Source of the DNA: Massilia terrae
GTDB taxonomy: Bacteria > Pseudomonadota > Gammaproteobacteria > Burkholderiales > Burkholderiaceae_D
Assembly (NCBI RefSeq): GCF_024753145.1
Contig: NZ_JANUGU010000001.1
Coordinates: 1,240,001 to 1,304,000, forward strand
Length of the DNA stretch: 64,000 nt
Reading direction: 5' to 3'
A model generated the notes under the pieces. The model saw nothing but the letters and a program-made list of their open reading frames with translations, was not told where the DNA came from and did not search any database. Positions 1-8,942 of the stretch are shown piece by piece. Made by a program: the position numbers and the translations under genes. Position 1 is the stretch's first letter. The number at the start of each line of letters is the position of its first letter.

Positions 1-122
1 AGAACGACAACCAGCAGAGCGGCAGCAGCTCCGGTTCGCAGTCGGGCTCGCGCTCGGGTTCCAGCTCGCAGTCCGGTAACCAGGGCAGCCAGGGCAGCCA
101 GGGCGGCCATAATCGTAAATAA
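1..122 (+). CDS. C-terminal fragment of a Gly/Ser/Gln-rich protein (5' end outside window)
   Basis: Only the last 39 codons are visible, in the frame starting at base 3 and ending with TAA at 120-122. The peptide is almost entirely Ser, Gly, Gln and Asn, with short GSQ and GSR units such as GNQGSQGSQGG, and ends in basic HNRK. This is a low-complexity, probably disordered tail. Such tails occur on stress-induced KGG-type proteins and on some surface proteins, but nothing here identifies the family. A clean hairpin terminator lies 44 bp downstream, which supports a real gene end. Confidence 0.55.
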   Translation, partial: NDNQQSGSSSGSQSGSRSGSSSQSGNQGSQGSQGGHNRK

Positions 123-165
123 ACCCGGGTTGTGACGCGCCTGCGGGCGTGTCATCATCGAGCCG

Positions 166-201
166 ACGCGGACCAAAGGAATACGGTGGTCCGCGTTTTT
201 A
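166..201 (+). terminator. Rho-independent terminator
   Basis: A perfect 10-bp stem (ACGCGGACCA at 166-175 with TGGTCCGCGT at 187-196) closes an 11-base loop and runs straight into a T tract at 196-200. It lies just after the stop codon of the left-edge gene. Confidence 0.9.
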
Positions 202-233
202 TTTGCGCTTTCGCCGTTGATAGACAACGCAAT

Positions 234-263
234 ACGACGTTCCCGCCGGCGCGGGAACGTCGT
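234..263. repeat. REP-like palindrome A
   Basis: A perfect 13-bp inverted repeat (ACGACGTTCCCGC at 234-246, GCGGGAACGTCGT at 251-263) with a 4-base loop. The core GTTCCCGC/GCGGGAAC recurs at 31.57, 42.28 and 54.95 kb. It lies between two genes that converge here and may also act as a transcription-ending hairpin. Confidence 0.85.
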
Positions 264-276
264 TCACATACTTGGC

Positions 277-2898
277 TTACTCTGCGTGGGCCGTCTGTTG
301 GGCTTCCGTTGGCGGCTTGGCCGCCTCGCGTTTCGCCGCCTGCAGCGCCAGCACCGAATCCGCAGCCTTCTTACCAGCCAGCAGCGCGTGGTCGGAGTTG
401 TAGTACTCCCACTCGCTGTAGCGGCCGGCCAGCGTGATGTCGAACTGCTTCAGCCAGTTCTTGCAGGTCTCGACATTCTTGGCGCGGTTGTGGTCGTACA
501 GCACGTAGGCGATCGGCATGTCGACCTGATTGGCGGCCAGGATCTTGTCGCCCGGCTGGATCATGCCCACCTTGCGGCAATCCTCGATCGCGCGGGCGAT
601 CAACTCGTCGCCATCGACCGGCAGCGGCTTGTACGGCGAGTAGGAAATCTCGCAGGTGAAGCCGAAGCCGCCCGGCGGATTGCACTGCGGGCTGGCGTTA
701 CCTTGCACGAAGATGCGGTGGAAGATCGAATCTTCCGGGTAATAGATCCAGTGCTTGTCGGTGGCGACACGGTCGATGCCGATGTTCACGCAGCGAATCG
801 ACACATGGCGCAGGCCCTTGGCCGCCGTGCGCACCTCTTGCGGCGCCTCGTCGCCGATCAGGCGAATCAGCTCGGGCAGCGGCATCGTCGACACCAGGTT
901 GTCGTAACGGAAGCGGCGGCCATCGGCCAGCGCTACGACGTGCTCGCGCGGCAGCACCTGCACCACATCGGCATTGGTTTCCACCTTGCCCTTGATATGC
1001 GGCTTGAAGCCATCCATCAGCGCCTGGAAGCCACCCTTCAGCGGATAGCCGAAGCGTGCGTTCGGCCCCATCGGTTTGGCGACCGGCTCCAGCGCGCCGG
1101 AAATGATTTCCTCCAGGTTCGGCAGCGGCACCCGTCCGCCCAGCCACGAGGTCTCCATCTCGGTCAGCGGCACGGTCCAGATCTTGCGGTTGTACGGGAT
1201 CGCGAAATGCTTGGCGATGCCCTTGCCCCAGACCTTGTAGATGAACTGCTCGAAATTGCGCACCTGGCCCTTGACCGACTTGTCGGTGTTGCAGACATCC
1301 GAGGTGCCATCGGCGCAGCAATCCTCGATCTGCTGGGCGGCAGCCGCTTCAGCCTGGTCGTCGACGCCATAGCGCGCTTCGATCGCGCCCATCACGCATT
1401 CGGTGATGACATTCGGCGGCAGGCCGTACAGTGCCCCCTGGAAAGGGTAGCGCGTGTAGGTGCCCTTGCTGTAGACCCAGGCTTCGCGGTTCTGCCAGTG
1501 CACGTTGTCGCCCAGCAGTACCTCGTACATCTTCAGCACGTAGGGGTCGTTGGAGAACATGATGTGGCCGGCGTAGTCGAAGGTGAAGCCCTTGTCTTCG
1601 ATCGAGCGGCACCAGCCGCCGATGGTCGGGTTACGCTCCAGCAGCACGGTGTCGGCAGGCAAGTGGTAGGCCGCGGACAGGCCGGTCGGGCCGCCGCCGA
1701 TGATCACGTTGCGGTAATTGGCCTTCTGCGAAGCGTGGACCGGCAGGGAATTGACTTGCGCGCCCGCATCGCCGGTGTGTGCAACCAGGCGATGCGCCTT
1801 GTTGCCCGGCGCGGTGCCCTGGATCAGCTCGTGCATGCGGGTCGCGGTGTTGTGCCAGGATGTCTTCGCGACGATATCGCGCATGCGCTGGGTCTGCGCG
1901 GCTTTCTCGCTTGCGCTCATCGCCAGCGCACGCTCGCAGGCGGCGATGAACTGCTCCGGTGTTTCGGCGATGGCGACCACGTCGCCGTACGGCACCTTGA
2001 CGTCGGTGATCGGCGTCGACACGCTCGGCAGTTCGGCGGCCATGTACTCCAGCACCTTGGTCGGGCTGATGTATTTGGTCGATTCGTTCAGCGCGAACGG
2101 CAGCAGGCAGACGTCCCAGCCCGCGAGGAACTGCGGCAGCGCTTTGTAATCCTGCTGGCCGATGTAATGGATGTTGGCGGCGCGCGGCAGCACAGCCGGA
2201 TCGATCTTCACGACCGGGCCGACCAGTACGATATTCCATTCCGGATGGGCCTCGGCCATGGCGCGCACCAGTTCGGTGTCGAAGCGCTCGTCGATCACGC
2301 CATAGAAACCCAGCCGCGGATAGTCGAATGGCTCCTGCGCCGGGTGGCTGCTCTTGCGATCGAGCGCCTTGCGGAAGTGGACGGCATCGACGCTGCTTGG
2401 GAAGCAATGCGCGTTGGCGTGGCGTTCCTTCTTGGCCTCGTAGAGGCTGGGGCCGCCGGTGAAGACCAGGTCAGCGATGTTCAGCAAGGCCGTTTCGCGC
2501 TGCAGCAGTTGTTTCGGGGAATTCTTGAACGCGGCCAGTTCGTCCATGCAATCGTAGACTACCAGCGACGGATGCAGTCCTTGCAGCAAGGGCAAGGCCA
2601 TCGGAGTGTAGAACCAGACCACGGGCTGCTCGCCTTCCGGGACCAGGTCGGACAGCAGGGTCTGCAGGGTCGGGATCTGGTCGTCGTGGAAGCCGGGGGC
2701 GTGGATGGCGGTGTGCGGCTGGCACACGGTGATGTTGGGCGCTACCGATGTTCGTTTCAGGTGGGCCTGTCCCTCGTGATACACCGGTTCCTCGACAAAC
2801 AGGATTTGGTAGTGTTCCGCCAGGCGTGTCATCAGGTGCTGCGGACGCTGGAACACGAAATCCCAGCGCAAGTGGCAAAACACAATCAGGGTCGGCAT
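277..2898 (-). CDS. Fused glycosyltransferase / UDP-galactopyranose mutase-like FAD oxidoreductase
   Basis: This 873-residue protein has two modules. Residues 1 to about 390 look like a GT-B glycosyltransferase of the TuaH/GT4-like type: the N-terminus has the FQRPQHL motif, and a C-terminal Rossmann half holds a PTKVLEYMAA donor-site motif. From about residue 395 a dinucleotide-binding motif (NVIIGGGPTGLSAAY) opens an FAD-dependent amine-oxidase/UGM-like domain with a GGWCRS segment. The start at 2898 is chosen because AAAGGA precedes it by about 9 bases and it begins directly with the GT domain; an upstream in-frame extension exists but has no comparable support. The two activities are usually separate polypeptides, so the fusion implies sequential action on one sugar or glycolipid, probably for the cell envelope. 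The substrate is unknown. Confidence 0.8.
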   Translation of the reverse strand: MPTLIVFCHLRWDFVFQRPQHLMTRLAEHYQILFVEEPVYHEGQAHLKRTSVAPNITVCQPHTAIHAPGFHDDQIPTLQTLLSDLVPEGEQPVVWFYTPMALPLLQGLHPSLVVYDCMDELAAFKNSPKQLLQRETALLNIADLVFTGGPSLYEAKKERHANAHCFPSSVDAVHFRKALDRKSSHPAQEPFDYPRLGFYGVIDERFDTELVRAMAEAHPEWNIVLVGPVVKIDPAVLPRAANIHYIGQQDYKALPQFLAGWDVCLLPFALNESTKYISPTKVLEYMAAELPSVSTPITDVKVPYGDVVAIAETPEQFIAACERALAMSASEKAAQTQRMRDIVAKTSWHNTATRMHELIQGTAPGNKAHRLVAHTGDAGAQVNSLPVHASQKANYRNVIIGGGPTGLSAAYHLPADTVLLERNPTIGGWCRSIEDKGFTFDYAGHIMFSNDPYVLKMYEVLLGDNVHWQNREAWVYSKGTYTRYPFQGALYGLPPNVITECVMGAIEARYGVDDQAEAAAAQQIEDCCADGTSDVCNTDKSVKGQVRNFEQFIYKVWGKGIAKHFAIPYNRKIWTVPLTEMETSWLGGRVPLPNLEEIISGALEPVAKPMGPNARFGYPLKGGFQALMDGFKPHIKGKVETNADVVQVLPREHVVALADGRRFRYDNLVSTMPLPELIRLIGDEAPQEVRTAAKGLRHVSIRCVNIGIDRVATDKHWIYYPEDSIFHRIFVQGNASPQCNPPGGFGFTCEISYSPYKPLPVDGDELIARAIEDCRKVGMIQPGDKILAANQVDMPIAYVLYDHNRAKNVETCKNWLKQFDITLAGRYSEWEYYNSDHALLAGKKAADSVLALQAAKREAAKPPTEAQQTAHAE

Positions 2899-3116
2899 GT
2901 TCAGTTTTCCTTTCGCCTTCGTGGCAAGCGTGTGATTTTCCGGGATGCTGCGCGGGCTTCGGACGAGGGCTTGAGGCACCTGGCCGAACCACGCCAGACC
3001 ATGAAATCGTAACATGCTAGATTTCCATGATTTTCATTAACACATCACAAGTTTGCCGCGGGGTAATGGAATGATCGTATCGGGAACATCGCTTTCATAG
3101 GAGAGATCGCCTCCAC

Positions 3117-3326
3117 ATGGTGGAAATTGTGAGCGTAGTCCTACAGCTTTTCAAGAAAAACCACTACGAAAACTCATCGTCTGCGCAACTGTGCGCACGC
3201 GCGAAGGTGAGCGTGCGCACGGTATCGCGGCGCGAACGCGATCTGCTGTGTTTACGTACAGATGGTGAAAGGCTGGGAGGTTCACTACCACCAGAAACAC
3301 GTCGACCCGGCCTGCGCCGGGAATGA
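3117..3326 (+). pseudogene. Possible remnant of a WYL/YafY-type HTH regulator
   Basis: The 446-bp interval 2899-3344 has no convincing intact gene. This 69-codon reading frame begins after an AGGAGA sequence. Its first 45 codons resemble the HTH_11 start of WYL-type regulators: an amphipathic LQLF segment followed by a KVSVRTVSRRERDLL stretch close to the usual VSVRTVYRDI recognition helix. The frame then runs into a REP-like hairpin and stops. I read it as a decayed N-terminal fragment; it could equally be a chance frame. The rest of the interval holds the leader of the fused glycosyltransferase gene, reading leftward. Confidence 0.3.
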
Positions 3327-3330
3327 CGGT
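3299..3330. repeat. REP-like palindrome B
   Basis: CCCGGC (3306-3311) and GCCGGG (3316-3321) form a stem around a CTGC loop, flanked by GTCG on the left and TGAC on the right. The CCTGCGCCGGGA core matches the half-repeats at 45.6 and 51.8 kb. It follows the 3' end of the leftward DUF2863 gene. Confidence 0.7.
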
Positions 3331-3344
3331 TTTGAATCTAACTT

Positions 3345-4541
3345 TTAGAGGCGGTCGAAACGTTCGGCGCCTTCAGGCTGGCCGTCGGGCGTGAAGTCGG
3401 CGGCGGTTTCGACCTGCTTGAAGCCGAAGGTGAGCAAGGCGTCGCACATATCGTCCAGCTCCTCACCCAGATCGGCCGACAGGTCGACCGGCTTGTCGAT
3501 CGAGCCGACCAGTTCGTCGCCGCCTGCATACAGATTCGTCCGCAGCAGCGCATTCTCGCCGCCGTCCAGCACGGCGACCACGGCCCGGGTGTCCTCGGCG
3601 GTCATGCCGCGTTCTCCCAGCAGCTGGTTGACCTCGGCCAGGGTCAGCAGCATCGCCATCTCCTCGGTCGCGCTTTCGCGCGCACCAAAGAACAGGTCCT
3701 GGTACAGGAAATCGACCCGCACCCGCTCCGGATCGGCCGCCAGGCAGCGCCGCACCAGCGGCTCCGCATCCACGGTCCAGGCGCGGTAGCGCATCATGCG
3801 CGCGTCGTAGTAGGCGTCGCTGTCGGCTTCGCCCTCCGGCACCGCATAGAAAGGATCGTCCGCCGGCTTGAGCGCGAAGCCCAACAGGAAGCGCAGCTCC
3901 ATGGCCGCGTCCTCGGCCGAGAACTGCTGGCCACTCCAGCCCGTCATCGTCGATTCGAGCAGCGGCATCGGCATGGGCTTGCGCGACGTCATCGACGCAG
4001 CCGCCTCGCGCACCACTTCGTGCAGCTGGCTGTAGCCGATCGAATCGACCTCGTCCATGTCGTACAGATGGCGCACCAGCACCACGTTGGCGGCCTCGCT
4101 TTCCAGGCCAAGTTCCTGGAAGCTTTCGACCAGCTTGGTGTACGCCTCCTCGTCCGCGAAGGCCTCGTCCTCCACCAGCCCGCCGGTACTGCGCACAAAT
4201 AACGGGATCATGAAGGCATCGATCTCGATCTCCGGGCCCTGCTCCTTGCGGATGCGCTGGCTGGCCGCTTCTTCGCCGACCAGCCCGCGCAGGTAGCGGC
4301 AGGCATCCGGATCGGTGAACTTGGTGTATTCAATGGCGCCAAGCAGCACCTCGTCGTGCTTGCGGCGCAGCGCGCGGCGCACCGCGGTCAGCAATTCTTC
4401 CTCGCGCGCGCTGCCCGTCTCCGCCTCGCCGCGCTCGATCACCGTCAGCGCCAACGTGGACAGTTCGCGCAGCTGGGCATCGGAATTCGGCTGGGGCGTA
4501 TTGTTGGACTTTCTTGGCAGCGGACGCTTATTTCTCGGCAT
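3345..4541 (-). CDS. DUF2863 family protein
   Basis: This 398-residue soluble protein has a basic, Asn/Pro-rich N-terminus (first 20 residues) and then an acidic, mostly helical body with no signal peptide or membrane segment. Length and composition fit DUF2863, a family confined largely to Burkholderiales and without a known biochemical role. No catalytic motif is evident. The gene stands alone: about 210 bp separate it from the deacetylase gene on its 3'-to-5' right side, and a REP-like hairpin follows its stop codon. The family assignment is from memory of its overall sequence pattern. Confidence 0.65.
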   Translation of the reverse strand: MPRNKRPLPRKSNNTPQPNSDAQLRELSTLALTVIERGEAETGSAREEELLTAVRRALRRKHDEVLLGAIEYTKFTDPDACRYLRGLVGEEAASQRIRKEQGPEIEIDAFMIPLFVRSTGGLVEDEAFADEEAYTKLVESFQELGLESEAANVVLVRHLYDMDEVDSIGYSQLHEVVREAAASMTSRKPMPMPLLESTMTGWSGQQFSAEDAAMELRFLLGFALKPADDPFYAVPEGEADSDAYYDARMMRYRAWTVDAEPLVRRCLAADPERVRVDFLYQDLFFGARESATEEMAMLLTLAEVNQLLGERGMTAEDTRAVVAVLDGGENALLRTNLYAGGDELVGSIDKPVDLSADLGEELDDMCDALLTFGFKQVETAADFTPDGQPEGAERFDRL

Positions 4542-4611
4542 GATTTACAATGGGATGATCAAACCGACATGGTAGCAAATCTGGCTATCGCTGGCGATGC
4601 GGCCTCCCGGG

Positions 4612-6402
4612 TCAATTGAGCGTGAACTGGTCCAGCGTAAGCACGTCGATCTGCTTCGCGTCAACCTTGGTCTTCAGGTAAGCGCACAGCGCGTCGAGGT
4701 TGCTGATCGTATTGCCCTGGACGTCGTGATGGTAGGAGCAGCCGCAGGCCCCCATGCTCACGGCCGTATCCACATATTGCTGGATCTGCGTCACCGTCGG
4801 CGCGACGTTGCCGTCGGTCTGCACGCAGTCCGGATGCGCGATCCAACCGCCCGGCTGATCGGCGATCTGGCTCAATCCGCCGCCGGTCGGGCGGCCGAAG
4901 GGGAATGATTGGCCACGATACGATGCCCCGCGGATCCACTTGATCCCGGCGCGAATGCAGGCCGAGCGCACGTAGCGGTCCGCGGCCCCTTGGGGGAGCG
5001 CGAAGTAGCTCGACCCGGTGTTGATGCCGATTGCGGCCAGGCCGTTGATGCCGGCCATGATGTCGGCGTAGATGGCGCTGTCATCGTTCGCCGATCCCGG
5101 GTGGCGGTAGTTGGCTAGCCCGCTCCAGTTGGCGGTGGCCACAACGGTATTCTTGAGGCTTCCGCGGTCGGTCGCAAAGGTGGCTGTGGTGTCGCTCGGC
5201 GTATCCTGGCAATAATAGACGGTGCCAACGGTGAATCCCGGCGGGGCGGCGTCGGTGAACACGATCGGCATGTTCGCCAACAGCTGCGGGTGATTTTCGA
5301 AGGCAAGGACCGCGCTTCCCGCAGTCGCGCCAATGCACCGTCGCCGGTGTAACGCGTTCAGGTTCCATGCCCGGACATAGGTGTCGGGAAGGTTGTCGAC
5401 GGAGTTGCTCATGAAATAGCCGTAGGGGCCGAGCAGGCGCAGGCCCGCGTTATCGCGGCTCGATGGATGCGTGTTCGAATGCGAACCAATCGCCCAGCCA
5501 TCTGCCTGCATCGCCACGACATCATCGGCGGACAGGAAGCTACACTTCAGCTTGCCGTATCCAAACACACCCGAGGTGCCAAGCCAGGAAGGCACGATGA
5601 AAAGCGTCCCCTTGAATCCATAACGAGCAAGCAACTGCTGCCCGCTCGCCACCGTTGCGGACGGCGCGTGCCGCACGGATGCAAAGCCGTCGTCAAATGT
5701 AATGAAGAACGAGGGCCGATACGCCAGGTCGTCATAGACCGGGCCGAACAGGATGTACTCGCCGGCTTGCCAGGCGCCTTCGGTTAATACGTCTTGCTGC
5801 GAAATGCGTATCGAAGCAGGAGCATCGATGCCGAATTGCCAGCCGATGAGCATTTGCTGAGTCGGCGACATGGTCAGGAAGACCCAGCCAGCCGAAGGAT
5901 CGACCGCGCAATTCCAGCGTAGCTCGTGGGTTCCCTGTGCGTTCACGATGGCGAAGTCGAAGTCCAGCGTGCGCGTTCCAGGATTGCGCGCCCATATTCC
6001 GACTGAGAAGCCCGGACTGGTTCCTTTCGGCACCAGACCAGCGACCTCCGCCACCACCGATTGCTGGGCAGTCGCGACAGGCAGGTTCTGGGTCAGTTTC
6101 AATGCCGAAGTGGAAGGCGCGCCATCCGCGCTGCTGGTGACGACCACGCTGGCGCCAACAGCATTGCTCAGTTTCGTCCATTCGACAATCTTGGTGCCGT
6201 AGACGCGCTGGGCCGGCGCGGGCGTTGGGGCCGGCGTCGGCGCCGGCGTTGGCGAAGGGGTCGGCGCCGGCGTCGGCGCTGCCATCGGTGCAGGCATCGG
6301 CGCCGCCGTCAGCAAAGCGCTACTATTGCCGCCCCCACCGCCGCACGCGGGCAGGCAGGCTGTCGCTGCACCCAAGATCAGCACTTCTCTCCGCGTCACC
6401 AT
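4612..6402 (-). CDS. Polysaccharide deacetylase (NodB-type) lipoprotein
   Basis: The 596-residue product starts with a twin-arginine-like TRRE and a hydrophobic stretch ending in LPAC, a lipobox; it is probably an exported lipoprotein. Residues about 33-66 are a Pro/Ala/Thr stalk built on TPAP repeats, visible in the DNA as a GGCGCCGGCGTT-like repeat near 6206-6300. The catalytic NodB domain contains TFDDG (about 235-239), the metal-binding aspartate motif, and GSHSNTH (about 304-310), the two-histidine motif. A beta-rich domain, possibly carbohydrate-binding, lies between stalk and catalytic domain. Such enzymes remove N- or O-acetyl groups from chitin-like or exopolysaccharide chains; the substrate here is unknown. 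No polysaccharide synthesis genes adjoin it. Confidence 0.85.
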   Translation of the reverse strand: MVTRREVLILGAATACLPACGGGGGNSSALLTAAPMPAPMAAPTPAPTPSPTPAPTPAPTPAPAQRVYGTKIVEWTKLSNAVGASVVVTSSADGAPSTSALKLTQNLPVATAQQSVVAEVAGLVPKGTSPGFSVGIWARNPGTRTLDFDFAIVNAQGTHELRWNCAVDPSAGWVFLTMSPTQQMLIGWQFGIDAPASIRISQQDVLTEGAWQAGEYILFGPVYDDLAYRPSFFITFDDGFASVRHAPSATVASGQQLLARYGFKGTLFIVPSWLGTSGVFGYGKLKCSFLSADDVVAMQADGWAIGSHSNTHPSSRDNAGLRLLGPYGYFMSNSVDNLPDTYVRAWNLNALHRRRCIGATAGSAVLAFENHPQLLANMPIVFTDAAPPGFTVGTVYYCQDTPSDTTATFATDRGSLKNTVVATANWSGLANYRHPGSANDDSAIYADIMAGINGLAAIGINTGSSYFALPQGAADRYVRSACIRAGIKWIRGASYRGQSFPFGRPTGGGLSQIADQPGGWIAHPDCVQTDGNVAPTVTQIQQYVDTAVSMGACGCSYHHDVQGNTISNLDALCAYLKTKVDAKQIDVLTLDQFTLN

Positions 6403-6547
6403 CGCCGCACCTCTACAAGATCACGCTCGGAACTATTGAGTCGTTAATGTAGAAGTTGGTCTTGCGCGCGTATGTGCGATTCTGCACACTACAGCAAACA
6501 GATTATCTATTAATCAAATACGTGATTCCTGAATCACCGCCGCCCAC

Positions 6548-8140
6548 TTATGCCGGCAGCTTCAAGCGCTCGCGCCGGCCCAGGGCACCCTGCGATCGTG
6601 GCGCCGGTTCTTCCAGCCGGAACACCGCAACCAGCTCGGCCAGTTGACGCGCCAGTTCCTGCAGGGAAGCCGCGCTGGCGGCGGCCTCTTCCACGAGCGC
6701 CGCGTTCTGCTGGGTCGCCTCGTCCATGCCGAGCACGGCCTCGTTGACCTGGTCGATGCCCTGGCTCTGCTCGTTGCTGGCCACGCTGATTTCGGAAATG
6801 ATGGTGCTCACCTGCCCGATCGAATCGACGGTCTTGCGCATCGCGGCGCCGGCGTCGCCCACCAGGCGCGACCCGTTGCCGACCTCGGCCACCGAGGCGC
6901 CGATCAGCGACTTGATTTCATGGGCCGCGGCGGCGGACCGCTGTGCAAGATTGCGCACCTCGCCCGCGACCACCGCAAAGCCCCTGCCCTGCTCGCCCGC
7001 ACGGGCCGCTTCGACCGCCGCGTTCAAGGCCAGGATATTGGTCTGGAAAGCGATGCCGTCGATCACGCCGATGATGTCGGCGATACGCTTGGACGAAGCC
7101 TCGATGGCGCCCATCGAACGCACCGCGTCGTCCATCACCGTGCCGCCGTGGCGCGCCGTGTCGGCCGCCTTCTGCGCCAGGTCGTTGGCGATGCGTGCGT
7201 GTTCGGCATTCTGGCGCACGGTGCCGGTTAGCTCTTCCATGGCCGCCGCCGTTTCTTCCAGCGAGCTGGCCTGGGCTTCAGTGCGGGCCGACAAGTCCTG
7301 GTTGCCGGCCGCGATCTCGCTGGACGCCGTGGCGATAGTGGCCGCGTGGTTGCGGATGCGGCGCACCGTGTTCGCCAGTTCGTTCTGCATGCGGCCGATC
7401 GCTTCCAGCAGGCTGCCTTCGGCGACGGCATCGGCCGATATCGCCATCGACAGGTCCTTGCCGGCGATGCGGCGGGTGACGTCGGCCGCGTGCTCCGGAT
7501 CGCCGCCCAGCGTGCGGTTGATGCCGGCCACGATGCGCCAGCCGAGCAGCGACAGCACCGCCACCACCACCAGGAAGAACAGGCTCGAGCGGGTCGCCTC
7601 GTACCAGAATTGCTGGTCGATGTCGTCATTGAAGAAGCCGGTGCCGATCCACCAGTTCCACGGCGTGAACTCGACCACACCGTTGAGCTTTGCCGCCATC
7701 TGGCCGGTCTTCGGATGCTTGGTCTTCATGAACACCAGCGCGACCGGGCCTTTGGCCAGCTGCTCGCGGTAGGCCACCGCGTCCGGCCGGCCGTCCATGG
7801 TTTCGCCCTGCGCGATCACGCCGATATTCTTCGGATTCGGGTGGACCAGGTTGAGCCCGTTTGGCAAGCGCACCCAGAAATACACCTTGTTGTCGTTGTT
7901 CAGCTGGGTCAGCGCTTCCTTGGCCGCAGCCTGTGCCTGCTCCTCGGTCAGCTTGCCCTGCTGTTGCTCGCCCTGATAGTGGGCGACCAGCTGACGGCCC
8001 ATCATCAGCATATTGGTGATCTGTTCCTGGCGATCGGCCAGCAGCGACTTGTGCAGCGTGTACAGGCTGATGCCGCCGAGGGTGGCCAGCGCGAGCAGTG
8101 CCGCGCCGACGAGCGCAAACAGGCGGGTGGAAACTTTCAT
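6548..8140 (-). CDS. Methyl-accepting chemotaxis protein with a single Cache sensor
   Basis: The 530-residue receptor has a transmembrane segment at about residues 8-28, a periplasmic single-Cache (sCache_2) domain to about 180 with the characteristic YFWV and [11 protein letters not shown] segments, and a second transmembrane segment at about 183-205. A HAMP-like linker and the long MCP coiled coil follow, with the kinase-contact hairpin around [17 protein letters not shown] (about 383-399). There is no C-terminal CheR-binding pentapeptide. The gene starts only 37 bp after the stop of the GntR regulator of the hexuronate operon, in the same direction, and has its own AGAGGT ribosome-binding site. 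It could be co-transcribed and sense a uronate or related organic acid; that link is inferred. Confidence 0.9.
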   Translation of the reverse strand: MKVSTRLFALVGAALLALATLGGISLYTLHKSLLADRQEQITNMLMMGRQLVAHYQGEQQQGKLTEEQAQAAAKEALTQLNNDNKVYFWVRLPNGLNLVHPNPKNIGVIAQGETMDGRPDAVAYREQLAKGPVALVFMKTKHPKTGQMAAKLNGVVEFTPWNWWIGTGFFNDDIDQQFWYEATRSSLFFLVVVAVLSLLGWRIVAGINRTLGGDPEHAADVTRRIAGKDLSMAISADAVAEGSLLEAIGRMQNELANTVRRIRNHAATIATASSEIAAGNQDLSARTEAQASSLEETAAAMEELTGTVRQNAEHARIANDLAQKAADTARHGGTVMDDAVRSMGAIEASSKRIADIIGVIDGIAFQTNILALNAAVEAARAGEQGRGFAVVAGEVRNLAQRSAAAAHEIKSLIGASVAEVGNGSRLVGDAGAAMRKTVDSIGQVSTIISEISVASNEQSQGIDQVNEAVLGMDEATQQNAALVEEAAASAASLQELARQLAELVAVFRLEEPAPRSQGALGRRERLKLPA

Positions 8141-8177
8141 TCGGACCTCTAATTATTAAAATTGCCGTACGGAAATT

Positions 8178-8903
8178 CTACCGCGAACTGCCTTCGTTGA
8201 GGTGCGCCGTAAAGAACTCGGGACGCAATTTTCGTGTCGTTTCCAACACTGGCAACACGTGGTCCAAGTGCTCGCGCATCGCCGCCACGGCCATGCGGGG
8301 ATCGCCGGAAGCGACGGCCTCCACCACGGCGCGGTGTTCGGCCAGTACGCCGCTCATCCGGCCCTCCAGCGGCAGGGTCAGCTGGCGGTAGCGGTCCATC
8401 TGGGTCTTGGCCTGCAGGATGATCGGCCAGACGCCCGGATAGCCCGACAATTCGGCCAGCGTGGCGTGAAAATTCTCGTCGCTGCGGTGGAAGGCGCGCA
8501 GGTCATTGGCATCGACGGCCAGCGCCTGCTCCTCGAGGATGGCGCGCAGCCGCGCCACGCCTTCGGGCTTCGCGCGCTCGGCCGCCTTCTCGATGATCGC
8601 GCACTCCAGCGCATTGCGGACCAACATGGCTTCCTCGAGCCCGTCGAGCGGGATGCGCGCGACGAAGGTGCCGGAGCGCGGCAGCACCTCGACCAGGCCC
8701 TCGTCGGCCAGGCGCTGCACGGCTTCGTGCACCGGCGTGCGGCTGACGCCCAGTTCCTCGGCGATCTCGCGCTCGACGATGCGCGCGCCGGGCAGCATGC
8801 TCATGTCGACGATGCGCTGGCGCAGGCACAAATACACGCGGCGCGATGCGCTCACGCCGGAGTCGGGGTCGATGTTCAGGATGGCGGCGTTCGAAGTGTT
8901 CAT
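8178..8903 (-). CDS. GntR/FadR-family regulator (FCD domain), likely hexuronate repressor
   Basis: This 241-residue regulator has an N-terminal winged helix (about 20-85) containing the recognition segment SRTPVHEAVQRL. An all-helical FCD ligand domain follows (about 90-215), with the expected metal-binding histidines in HRSDENFH, EHRAVVEA and REHLDHV. Sitting last in the uxaC-uxaA-uxaB-exuT-kdgK operon, it matches UxuR/ExuR-type control, where a uronate or intermediate relieves repression. The likely binding sites are the TTGGTC-type repeats and the palindrome upstream of uxaC at 15.78-15.90 kb. The regulator would then be autoregulated as part of its own operon. Specific symbol not assigned because ExuR, UxuR and similar FCD proteins cannot be told apart here. 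Confidence 0.85.
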   Translation of the reverse strand: MNTSNAAILNIDPDSGVSASRRVYLCLRQRIVDMSMLPGARIVEREIAEELGVSRTPVHEAVQRLADEGLVEVLPRSGTFVARIPLDGLEEAMLVRNALECAIIEKAAERAKPEGVARLRAILEEQALAVDANDLRAFHRSDENFHATLAELSGYPGVWPIILQAKTQMDRYRQLTLPLEGRMSGVLAEHRAVVEAVASGDPRMAVAAMREHLDHVLPVLETTRKLRPEFFTAHLNEGSSR

Positions 8904-8942
8904 GGCCAGGCAGTGTACCGAATGTGCGGGACTGGGAACAAA

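Noticed and set aside
217..3012. A 931-codon plus-strand open frame opposite the glycosyltransferase/FAD fusion
   Set aside because: It is an antisense shadow in GC-rich DNA: no ribosome-binding site, composition dominated by Arg, His, Val, Gln and Ala, and no recognisable domain, whereas the minus strand encodes clear motifs.
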